Source of the DNA: Gammaproteobacteria bacterium
GTDB taxonomy: Bacteria; Pseudomonadota; Gammaproteobacteria; UBA9214
Assembly (NCBI GenBank): GCA_029859555.1
Contig: JAOUCV010000051.1
Coordinates: 1 to 10,479 of the forward strand
Direction: 5' to 3'
Length of the DNA stretch: 10,479 nucleotides
In this document: positions 5,600 to 10,479 of the stretch, one piece after another
How positions within the stretch are numbered: the first letter of the stretch is position 1
Layout of the letters: each line of letters starts with the position of its first letter
Notes under the pieces: generated by a model
Database searches by the model: none
Seen by the model: only the letters and a program-made list of their open reading frames with translations
Told to the model about the DNA's origin: nothing
Position numbers and translations under genes: made by a program

Positions 5600-7315
5600 A
5601 TGTATCTTGAACATTTCAATCTGACGGAACGACCGTTCTCCATTACGCCTGATCCGCGTTTTCTCTATATGAGTGCGCGCCATCGCGAGGCGCTTGCCCA
5701 CCTGTTGTACGGGCTGAGTGAGGGTGGCGGCTTCGTGCAGCTGACCGGCGAAGTGGGTACCGGCAAGACCACCATCTGCCGCTGCCTGCTGGAGCAGGTG
5801 CCGGACAATGTGGATATCGCGCTGGTACTGAATCCCAAGGTGACCTCGACCGAGCTGATTGCAACCGTCTGTGACGAACTGGGTATTGAATATCCCGGGG
5901 GTGATACCAGCATCAAGGCATTGACCGATGAGCTGAACCGTTACCTGCTGGATGCCCATGCGCGCGGTCGCCGTACGGTGCTGATCCTGGATGAGGCGCA
6001 GAACCTGAGTGCGGATGTGCTCGAGCAGGTGCGGCTGCTGACCAACCTGGAAACGTCCACGCAAAAACTGCTGCAAATAGTCCTCATTGGCCAGCCGGAG
6101 TTGCGCAGTCTGCTGGCACGTGAAGATATGCGACAGCTCTCCCAACGGGTGACGGCGCGTTACCATCTTGATCCAATCAGCCGCGAGGAAGCCGGCGCCT
6201 ACATCCGGCACCGGCTGCAGATTTGTGGTACCAGCCAGCCTGTCTTCAGCAAACGTTCGGTCGACAGGATTCAGCGACTCTCCGGCGGTATCCCGCGTCT
6301 GATCAATGTATTGTGCGACCGCTCCATGCTTGGCGCCTATGTTGAAGGCAAGGTGCAGGTTGATCCGAAGGTAGTTAAAAAAGCCGCCCGCGAGGTGCTG
6401 GCCGAAGACGACAGCGGCGATGAGCCGGGCGGCGGGCTTAAATGGGCCACGGCTGCGCTGGTACTGCTGGTGCTGCTTGGCCTGGCAGTTGTTTTACAAC
6501 CCTGGCAACGAACGGGGACGACTGTGTCGGTGCCTGCTGTTGATGCGGAAAAACCGGCAGAGATTGTTACGCAAGCGGTTGTTGAGCCGGTGATTGACGT
6601 CGATGTGCTCCCGGATGAATTGCAAGCACAGCTAACGGCAGAGCCGGAACCCGAACCCGAACCCGAACCCGAACCCGAACCCGAATCACCTGCCCTGGCA
6701 GCGCTGTTGCTTGAAACTGACAGCAGCAACTACCGCGCGGCATGGACTGAACTGTTTTCCCTGTGGTCAGTGGAACTGCCCGTCAGTGTGAAGCCTGATT
6801 TCTGTGACTTTGCAAAACAGTATGGTTTGTTGTGCATGCTGGAGCAGGGCAACTGGAATACCTTGCGCCAGTTCAATCGCCCGGTGATATTGCAACTGGC
6901 TACCGCGGATGGCCGGCGGGTGCCGGTGGTGTTGCAGTATCTGGATGATTCCATTGCGGAGGTCATTATCGGCAATGAGCTCTACCGGCTGGCAATTGAG
7001 CAGGTGGAACAGAACTGGTACGGGGACTACACCTTGTTACTGCAACCGCCGCCCGGAGGCCGCCTGTTCATGAAGATCGGTGACCGGGGGCCGGTAGTTT
7101 CCTGGCTGCGTCAGCAGCTGGAGTTGGCGCAGGGCGTGAAGATCCCGACGGCAGACCCACTGGTTTTTGACTTTGTTCTGCAAAAGCAGGTGCTGGATTT
7201 TCAGCGCAAGCACGGATTGGTAGCCGACGGGATAGTAGGCAAGAACACCATTATTCACTTGAATACAGCATCAGGCCGGGAGGGTGTACCCCGGTTACTA
7301 CCCGGGTTGTCCTGA
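5600..7315 (+). CDS. exeA: ExeA/GspA-type AAA ATPase with peptidoglycan-binding domain
   Basis: This 571-residue protein starts with the family-typical MYLEHFNLTERPFSITPDPRF. The cytoplasmic AAA module has Walker A GEVGTGKTT (50-58, Lys56), Walker B LILDEAQ (128-134) and a sensor-like SGGIPRLINVLCDR. A single membrane segment lies at about 282-301. The periplasmic part has a Glu-Pro repeat (about 348-363), a C39-peptidase-like region (about 375-480) and a PG_binding_1-type domain (about 490-555, IGDRGPVVSWLRQQL and FQRKHGLVADGIVG). In Aeromonas, ExeA with ExeB binds peptidoglycan and promotes assembly of the type II secretion secretin. gspB follows three bases after the stop, consistent with translational coupling. 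No Shine-Dalgarno is obvious at ATG 5600, but the N-terminal match supports it. Confidence 0.92.
   Translation: MYLEHFNLTERPFSITPDPRFLYMSARHREALAHLLYGLSEGGGFVQLTGEVGTGKTTICRCLLEQVPDNVDIALVLNPKVTSTELIATVCDELGIEYPGGDTSIKALTDELNRYLLDAHARGRRTVLILDEAQNLSADVLEQVRLLTNLETSTQKLLQIVLIGQPELRSLLAREDMRQLSQRVTARYHLDPISREEAGAYIRHRLQICGTSQPVFSKRSVDRIQRLSGGIPRLINVLCDRSMLGAYVEGKVQVDPKVVKKAAREVLAEDDSGDEPGGGLKWATAALVLLVLLGLAVVLQPWQRTGTTVSVPAVDAEKPAEIVTQAVVEPVIDVDVLPDELQAQLTAEPEPEPEPEPEPEPESPALAALLLETDSSNYRAAWTELFSLWSVELPVSVKPDFCDFAKQYGLLCMLEQGNWNTLRQFNRPVILQLATADGRRVPVVLQYLDDSIAEVIIGNELYRLAIEQVEQNWYGDYTLLLQPPPGGRLFMKIGDRGPVVSWLRQQLELAQGVKIPTADPLVFDFVLQKQVLDFQRKHGLVADGIVGKNTIIHLNTASGREGVPRLLPGLS
6647..6685 (+). 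repeat. Hexanucleotide tandem repeat (GAACCC) inside exeA
   Basis: Six perfect copies of GAACCC plus a final GAA encode an alternating Glu-Pro linker in the periplasmic part of ExeA. The copies are identical at the DNA level, including synonymous positions, which points to recent slippage expansion. Being a multiple of three, copy changes would alter linker length without shifting frame. Confidence 0.9.
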
Positions 7316-7318
7316 GTC

Positions 7319-7996
7319 ATGTCCTATATTCTTGATGCATTAAAAAAGGCAGACCAGGAACGTTCTCTGGGTGAAGTACCTGACCTGGAAGCGGCGCACT
7401 GGGGTGAGCGGCGGCGCAAACGCGCATATCGCTGGGTGTGGGTTGTGGCTGCGTTGTTGCTGGTCAATGGCATACTGCTGTACCTGCTGCTGGGTCGCAA
7501 TGACAGTTTGATCTCCGATGCCGGGGTAATGCCGGAATCGAACGACACAATGCCGGTAACGCCGCTGCCACGGGTTGAAAAGACAGTCGAGCCCGCATGG
7601 CGTGACAAGATGCGCCCGCGGGAGCCGGTTTATGTGCCACCTGTGGCGCCGGCCCGACGTTCACCGCCCAGGGTGGAGCAATTGCCGTCAGTTCCACCGC
7701 CCGCTGCCGTTGTCGAGCCGACGCCTGCCTACACGTCAGCCGCGCCACCGCAGCCGGCAGCCACCTCGGATGTGCCTGAGTGGAACGATCTGTCGCTGCA
7801 GTTTCGCAGTGGACTGTCCATGCCGCCCGTTGACGTACATGTTTATTCGGATGACCCGGGGCGACGTTTTATCCTGATGGATCTGCAGAAATACAGGGAA
7901 GGGGAGACGCTCGGTAACGGTGCGGTTCTGGAGGAGATTCTGCCTGACAGTATCCAGTTGTATTACCAGGGCAGCCGTTTCCGGGTCGCCAAATAA
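7319..7996 (+). CDS. gspB: GspB/ExeB-type general secretion pathway protein B
   Basis: A 225-residue bitopic inner-membrane protein beginning MSYILDALKKADQERSLG, the conserved cytoplasmic N-terminus of GspB. A basic stretch (RRRKR, 31-35) precedes one membrane helix (about 39-58), then a long Pro/Ala-rich periplasmic spacer (about 70-155), then the conserved C-terminal domain (about 165-222: MPPVDVHVYSDDPGRRFILMDL, YREGETLGNGAVLEEILPDSI). GspB forms a complex with ExeA/GspA that links type II secretion assembly to peptidoglycan. The gene has no Shine-Dalgarno and starts three bases after exeA stops, so it is probably translationally coupled. Its stop lies five bases from that of the convergent SlyD-like gene, with no terminator between. 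Confidence 0.9.
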   Translation: MSYILDALKKADQERSLGEVPDLEAAHWGERRRKRAYRWVWVVAALLLVNGILLYLLLGRNDSLISDAGVMPESNDTMPVTPLPRVEKTVEPAWRDKMRPREPVYVPPVAPARRSPPRVEQLPSVPPPAAVVEPTPAYTSAAPPQPAATSDVPEWNDLSLQFRSGLSMPPVDVHVYSDDPGRRFILMDLQKYREGETLGNGAVLEEILPDSIQLYYQGSRFRVAK

Positions 7997-8001
7997 ATCG
8001 T

Positions 8002-8478
8002 TTATACAAGCACCTTGCGCTGCTGTAATTCTTCTTCCGTGGCGTCACGAATCCCCTGGATTTCGACTTCGAAGACCAGTGATTGTCCGGCAAACGGATG
8101 ATTGCCGTCGAGGCTGACGATGCCGTTTTCTATCGCCGTTACCCTGAAAGTGAGTTCCTTTCCGTCTTCATCCTGTCCAGTGATATGGCCGCCCACCTCG
8201 ACGACATCGCCGGGCGGCAGTTCATCCAGTGGTACCTGGTGAAGCAGTTCAACGTTGCGTTTCCCAAAGGCGTCATCGGCTAACAACCGGGCGGTGATGA
8301 TGTCGCCGGTGATATGTGTTTCCAGTTCGCTTTCCAGTTTCGGAAACAGTAATCCGGCCCCGTGCAGATAGCTGACCGGTGTGCCGGTTGCCTCGCGGAC
8401 CACCACGCCATCGGCATTGGTGAGTGAGTACTGCATGGTAATAACCTTGCGCGGTCCAACGCTTTCAGGTTTGCTCAT
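8002..8478 (-). CDS. slyD: SlyD-like FKBP-type peptidyl-prolyl cis-trans isomerase
   Basis: The 158-residue protein follows the SlyD plan: FKBP strand MQYSLTNADGVVV, then the YLHGAGLLFPKLESELE motif, an inserted flap (IF) domain of about 50 residues beginning after DDAFGKRN, and the closing SLDGNHPFAGQSLVFEVEIQGIRDATEEEL. SlyD-type proteins catalyse prolyl isomerisation and act as cytoplasmic chaperones. The long Cys/His metal-binding tail of E. coli SlyD is missing; the protein ends shortly after TEEEL and has no cysteine, so a nickel-delivery role is unlikely. Start at ATG 8478 gives a short N-terminal extension; internal ATG at about 8436 is an alternative, and neither has a strong Shine-Dalgarno. 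Confidence 0.88.
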   Translation of the reverse strand: MSKPESVGPRKVITMQYSLTNADGVVVREATGTPVSYLHGAGLLFPKLESELETHITGDIITARLLADDAFGKRNVELLHQVPLDELPPGDVVEVGGHITGQDEDGKELTFRVTAIENGIVSLDGNHPFAGQSLVFEVEIQGIRDATEEELQQRKVLV

Positions 8479-8517
8479 AAGTCAGGTTGTTCGCATTGTT
8501 GATTGAAAGTATTGTGT

Positions 8518-8546
8518 ATTATACGGATGCAGATATGGCGGGTGAA
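8518..8546 (-). promoter_or_regulatory. Promoter candidate of the SlyD-like gene
   Basis: On the minus strand TTCACC (8546-8541) and a perfect TATAAT (8523-8518) are separated by 17 bases, with a predicted start near 8511, about 33 bases before the ATG at 8478. The -10 is part of the palindrome GTATTATAC (8516-8524), so a plus-strand -10 (TATTAT or TTATAC) toward hspQ would overlap it; a -35 for that direction is only weak (TTGTTG, 8496-8501). Confidence 0.5.
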
Positions 8547-8613
8547 CTTGCTCTGCCAGCCATGGTCGTATTAATAACACTTGGATTCCAATGTAAATAC
8601 AGGAACTGCGGTT

Positions 8614-8925
8614 ATGAAACAGGCTAAATTCTCCATTGGGCAGCGTATTCATCACAGATTGTTTGACTACCGGGGGGTGATTATCGATGTCGATCCCGAA
8701 TTTTCCGGGACCGATGAATGGTATGAGAACGTCGCGCAAAGCCAGCCACCCAGAGACGAGCCCTGGTATCACGTGCTGGTGCATGAGGCCAATAATGAGA
8801 CTTACGTGGCTGAACGTAACCTCTCGGTTGACCAGAGCGATGAACCGGTCAAGCATCCCTTGCTGCGAGAGTTTTTTGTTGATTATGAGCAGGGTGTCTA
8901 TACCACCGGTCGCCAGCCCAACTAG
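8614..8925 (+). CDS. hspQ: Heat shock protein HspQ
   Basis: From ATG 8614 the protein has 103 residues; AGGA at 8601-8604 lies nine bases upstream. The sequence KFSIGQRIHHRLFDYRGVIIDVDPEF is the HspQ/YccV signature, followed by DEPWYHVLVHEANNETYVAERNL, which aligns with [25 protein letters not shown] of the E. coli protein. HspQ is a small hexameric hemimethylated-DNA-binding-like fold protein that acts as an adaptor and enhancer of Lon protease and is itself degraded. The upstream TTG at 8581 in the same frame adds residues not found in the family and is rejected. The TerB-like gene follows after 41 bases and could share the transcript. No convincing sigma-32 promoter was identified. Confidence 0.9.
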   Translation: MKQAKFSIGQRIHHRLFDYRGVIIDVDPEFSGTDEWYENVAQSQPPRDEPWYHVLVHEANNETYVAERNLSVDQSDEPVKHPLLREFFVDYEQGVYTTGRQPN

Positions 8926-8966
8926 AGCGACGCATTTTTCTGACCCGAAATATCAGGAAATAATCG

Positions 8967-9416
8967 ATGATCACCACGATTCAGGTTCTGCTGAAGAAAT
9001 ACTCACAGTCTGCGGTGACGCGGCAGGAGGACGGCGAGCAGGCGCTGCGTCTCGCTACAGCAGCATTGCTGGTAGAGGTGGCACGCGCAGATGAGCAGAT
9101 AACAGAAGAAGAGCGTGCTGCAGCACGGCGCGTTGTCGAGAACGGCTATTCATTGTCTCCCGAACAGGCTCGTGAGCTCGTTGATATGGCAGAGCGCGAG
9201 GCGGCTAACGTGACCTCGCTTTATCCCTTTACCCGGCTGATTACCAGTGAGTGCAGTCTGGATGACAGGACGGAAATTGTCAGGATGCTTTGGGAAGTAA
9301 CCCATGCCGACGGTCATATTGACGCGCATGAGGAACATCTGGTGAGGAAGGTGGCAAATCTGCTGTATGTGCCACACAGCCGTTTTATTCAAACCAGGCT
9401 GCAGACAACTGACTGA
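8967..9416 (+). CDS. TerB-like protein (TerB/DjlA-type helical domain)
   Basis: A 149-residue all-helical acidic protein. It shows the two pseudo-symmetric acidic motifs of TerB-like domains: VARADEQITEEERAAARRVV (about 37-56) and THADGHIDAHEEHLVRKVANLL (about 111-132), which coordinate metal ions in characterised TerB proteins. The name comes from tellurite resistance, but isolated TerB-like genes occur widely without ter operons and have no settled role; none of the other ter genes is visible here. Start ATG 8967 has AGGA (8955-8958) eight bases upstream. The gene lies 41 bases after hspQ on the same strand, suggesting a shared transcript, and converges with the HU gene across a shared hairpin terminator. 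Confidence 0.85.
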   Translation: MITTIQVLLKKYSQSAVTRQEDGEQALRLATAALLVEVARADEQITEEERAAARRVVENGYSLSPEQARELVDMAEREAANVTSLYPFTRLITSECSLDDRTEIVRMLWEVTHADGHIDAHEEHLVRKVANLLYVPHSRFIQTRLQTTD

Positions 9417-9428
9417 CGGGTGACGGGT

Positions 9429-9458
9429 AAAAAAACGGGGTCGCACAGCGACCCCGTT
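9429..9458 (-). terminator. Intrinsic terminator of the HU gene, possibly bidirectional
   Basis: A perfect 10-bp stem (9435-9444 with 9448-9457, core CGGGGTCGC) with a three-base loop ACA is followed, on the minus strand, by a run of seven T (complement of A at 9429-9435). It lies 9 bases after the HU stop codon. On the plus strand the same hairpin follows the TerB-like gene by 18 bases but has no T-run, so termination in that direction would be weaker. Confidence 0.9.
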
Positions 9459-9466
9459 GTACGGTC

Positions 9467-9826
9467 TCAGACCATTTCTTTCAGGCCCTTGAGCGGCAGT
9501 ACCTTGACAACGTTGCGTGCCGGCTTTGCCTTGAACATCATTTCTTCACCGGTGAAAGGGTTGGTGCCCTTGCGTGCCTTGGTAGCAGGCTTGCGAACAA
9601 CCTTGACTTTCATCAGGCCGGGAACGGTGTAAACACCTGGACCGCCTCTGCCCTTGAGGTCACGCTTCATCAGTGCTGCAAGTGCGTCGAATACGGCGCC
9701 GACATCTCTGCGTGTGAGGTCGGTTTTGTCAGCAATGAAGTTTAGTGTTTCAGATTTCGTAGTAGGTCTTTTTACAACTTTGGCAGTTGTCTTTTTCTTG
9801 GCGGTCACTTTTTTCTTCGCAGCCAT
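9467..9826 (-). CDS. HU-family DNA-binding protein with lysine-rich N-terminal tail
   Basis: The start is ATG at 9826, with GAGGAG about nine bases upstream, giving 119 residues; the longer open frame to 9883 has no ribosome binding site. Residues 2-24 form a Lys/Ala/Thr tail (AAKKKVTAKKKTTAKVV), reminiscent of histone H1-like tails. The HU fold follows: helices from KSETLNFIADKTDLTRRDVGAVFDALAALM, then the DNA-binding arm region RKGTNPFTGEEMMFKAKPARNVVKVLP, a variant of the usual RNPQTGE arm. The insertion GRGGPGVYTVPGLMKVKVV is typical of a noncanonical HU branch in some gammaproteobacteria. It should bind and bend DNA in the nucleoid. Classical hupA/hupB, about 90 residues without tail, are presumably elsewhere. 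Confidence 0.9.
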   Translation of the reverse strand: MAAKKKVTAKKKTTAKVVKRPTTKSETLNFIADKTDLTRRDVGAVFDALAALMKRDLKGRGGPGVYTVPGLMKVKVVRKPATKARKGTNPFTGEEMMFKAKPARNVVKVLPLKGLKEMV

Positions 9827-9871
9827 CTGGTATAGCTCCTCTATATGAGTAATGAGTAAAACAGCACGCGT

Positions 9872-9898
9872 AAGATAGCACAATAAATAAAATGTTAA
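9872..9898 (-). promoter_or_regulatory. Promoter candidate of the HU gene
   Basis: On the minus strand TTAACA (9898-9893) and TATCTT (9877-9872) are separated by 15 bases within an AT-rich stretch, about 46 bases before the start codon. The spacer is short and the -10 imperfect, so confidence is low. Confidence 0.35.
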
Positions 9899-9903
9899 AG
9901 TGT

Positions 9904-9931
9904 TTTTACGTCGGGAAATGCCTTCTATAAT
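9904..9931 (+). promoter_or_regulatory. Promoter candidate reading into the structured intergenic region
   Basis: A perfect TATAAT at 9926-9931 is preceded by a weak -35 TTTTAC (9904-9909) at 16 bases. Predicted transcription start is about 9938, a few bases before the first inverted repeat of the candidate RNA. It is divergent from the HU promoter and no plus-strand protein gene follows in the window. Confidence 0.45.
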
Positions 9932-9937
9932 AGACTT

Positions 9938-10047
9938 TTCTCGTCTTGCCAGAGCACCTGTTCAAGACTGTTTCTGAAGCCGGAAGTATGGTTCGCAACT
10001 ATCTCCGCTTTTGCCTGCACCCCCCTGTAACGCCGGGAGCTTCAGAA
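9938..10047 (+). ncRNA. Candidate structured small RNA (unassigned family)
   Basis: Between the HU and NTF2-like genes lie nested, mostly perfect inverted repeats. Stem I: GTCTTG (9943-9948) with CAAGAC (9963-9968), plus an inner CAG/CTG. Stem II: TTCTGAAGC (9972-9980) with GCTTCAGAA (10039-10047), nine perfect pairs. Inside it, stem III: CGGA (9981-9984) with TCCG (10004-10007), enclosing ATGGTT/AACTAT (9988-9993 with 9997-10002, one G-U) and loop CGC. A single-stranded pyrimidine-rich part with six C (10020-10025) follows. The TATAAT at 9926 is well placed to drive it. I checked by memory against 6S, SRP and CsrB-like RNAs and saw no match. The 3' end is undefined because no T-run follows. 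The same folds could form on the minus strand, so orientation is inferred from the promoter. Confidence 0.4.
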
Positions 10048-10086
10048 TTCTGCTGTTTCATTGTGGCGTGTAATGTCCAGAAAACA

Positions 10087-10098
10087 CTGTAATTACAG
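10087..10098. other. Perfect 12-base palindrome CTGTAATTACAG
   Basis: A perfect dyad sits 17 bases downstream of the NTF2-like stop codon, with another TGTAAT half-site at 10069-10074. It could be a regulator-binding site or a weak hairpin. A minus-strand TATAAT (10106-10101) adjoins it but lacks a recognisable -35. Confidence 0.35.
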
Positions 10099-10114
10099 GT
10101 ATTATAAGCCTATT

Positions 10115-10479
10115 TCAATGCGGCGCCGGTTTGTTTTCTGTATTCTCGGTTGTGTTGTTGTCATGTTTTGATGCCGGCGAGGCATGGTGCAGGATCATGT
10201 GCCAGCCTGACGCGCCACAGCGATAGACGTTGGTAGCGATGATCCTGTGCTGTGTATTGCCGGCAACAGTAATATTCTCATGCAGAACATGAACGGCCAG
10301 CTGAACATCGGTGCTAGTGGATATTTGATCCAGCTGGAAACGCAACTGCTGGTCATTCCTGAACAGCTGCTGCCAACTTTTCCTGACGGATGCGGTGCCC
10401 TGCAGTCGTTCCCCGAACGGATGTATGCATTCGATTTCGGCTTGCCTGGCCCAGACCCCCATCATGCCTTCCAGGTCTG
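10115..10479 (-). CDS. NTF2-like (SnoaL-like) family protein, 5' end missing
   Basis: The frame is open to the right window edge: codons for D-L-E-G precede the first Met at 10465, and the family normally has a helix ending in this kind of sequence just before MMGVWARQAEIECIHPFGERLQG, so the start is outside the window. About 120 residues are visible. Conserved points are CIHPFGERLQG, SWQQLF (about 30-35 of the visible part) and W-HMILHHASP near the C-terminus, which mark an NTF2-like branch often annotated as nuclear transport factor 2 family or DUF4440-like. The fold is a cone-shaped small-molecule pocket; no substrate is known. After HHASP comes a polar Asn/Thr/Glu tail. The gene has the same orientation as HU but is 288 bases away. 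Confidence 0.8.
   Translation of the reverse strand, partial: DLEGMMGVWARQAEIECIHPFGERLQGTASVRKSWQQLFRNDQQLRFQLDQISTSTDVQLAVHVLHENITVAGNTQHRIIATNVYRCGASGWHMILHHASPASKHDNNTTENTENKPAPH

Noticed and set aside
5494..5643. Extension of the hydrolase reading frame to ATG 5643
   Set aside because: It overlaps the exeA start, moves the signal peptide into the interior and adds a Cys/Arg-rich stretch unlike the family.
8496..8580. Sigma-32 heat-shock promoter before hspQ
   Set aside because: ATTGAAA at 8502-8508 resembles a -35, but no CCCCATNT-like -10 follows at 13-15 bases.
8967..9416. Tellurite resistance operon
   Set aside because: Only one TerB-like domain protein is present; no terA, terC, terD, terE or terZ is visible.
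9988..10092. Plus-strand 34-residue Cys-containing open frame (starts MVRNYLRF)
   Set aside because: The only Shine-Dalgarno-like bases are two bases from the ATG, the frame overlaps stems II and III, and no family is recognisable; kept only as an alternative reading of the small RNA region.
9938..10100. 6S RNA, SRP RNA or CsrB/RsmZ-like RNA
   Set aside because: There is no pairing of the 5' and 3' ends as in 6S, no SRP-type tetraloop motif and few GGA loop motifs.

Overview
The window looks like a piece of a gammaproteobacterial chromosome. The evidence is the set of families present: a FixH/TauE-type pair from a cbb3 oxidase maturation cluster, a split class II ribonucleotide reductase of the Pseudomonas NrdJa/NrdJb type preceded by NrdR boxes, an ExeA/GspB pair, SlyD-like FKBP, HspQ, a TerB-like protein and an HU variant. 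Coding density is high, GC is moderate to fairly high by eye, and no tRNA, rRNA, transposase, phage gene or CRISPR array is visible. The genus cannot be told from the sequence alone.

Layout. 1-1012 (+): 3' end of fixH and a TauE/SafE-family membrane protein, the tail of a cytochrome oxidase assembly operon. 1013-1364: a 352-base regulatory region with three NrdR-box-like sites, a sigma-70-type promoter and a leader with dyads. 1365-4276 (+): nrdJa and nrdJb, a B12-dependent ribonucleotide reductase divided over two proteins. 4413-4643 (+): a small uncharacterised protein with its own promoter candidate. 4675-5493 (-): an exported alpha/beta hydrolase resembling DUF3530. 5600-7996 (+): exeA(gspA)-gspB, accessory factors of type II secretion, without the core gsp genes nearby. 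8002-8478 (-): a SlyD-like prolyl isomerase, convergent with gspB. 8614-9416 (+): hspQ and a TerB-like gene. 9467-9826 (-): a lysine-tailed HU-family protein with a strong terminator. 9827-10114: an intergenic region with divergent promoter candidates and nested inverted repeats that could encode a small structured RNA. 10115-10479 (-): an NTF2-like protein cut by the window edge.

How the genes fit together. The first half joins respiration at low oxygen (cbb3 assembly) to oxygen-independent deoxynucleotide synthesis (class II RNR), with NrdR as the likely nucleotide-sensing repressor. The second half is a set of separate short units: envelope and secretion accessory functions (exported hydrolase, ExeA/GspB), protein quality control (SlyD-like, HspQ) and nucleoid structure (HU). 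The least explained items are the structured stretch at about 9938-10047, the three-site NrdR arrangement with its dyad-rich leader, and the small protein at 4413. I see no clear undescribed multi-gene system.
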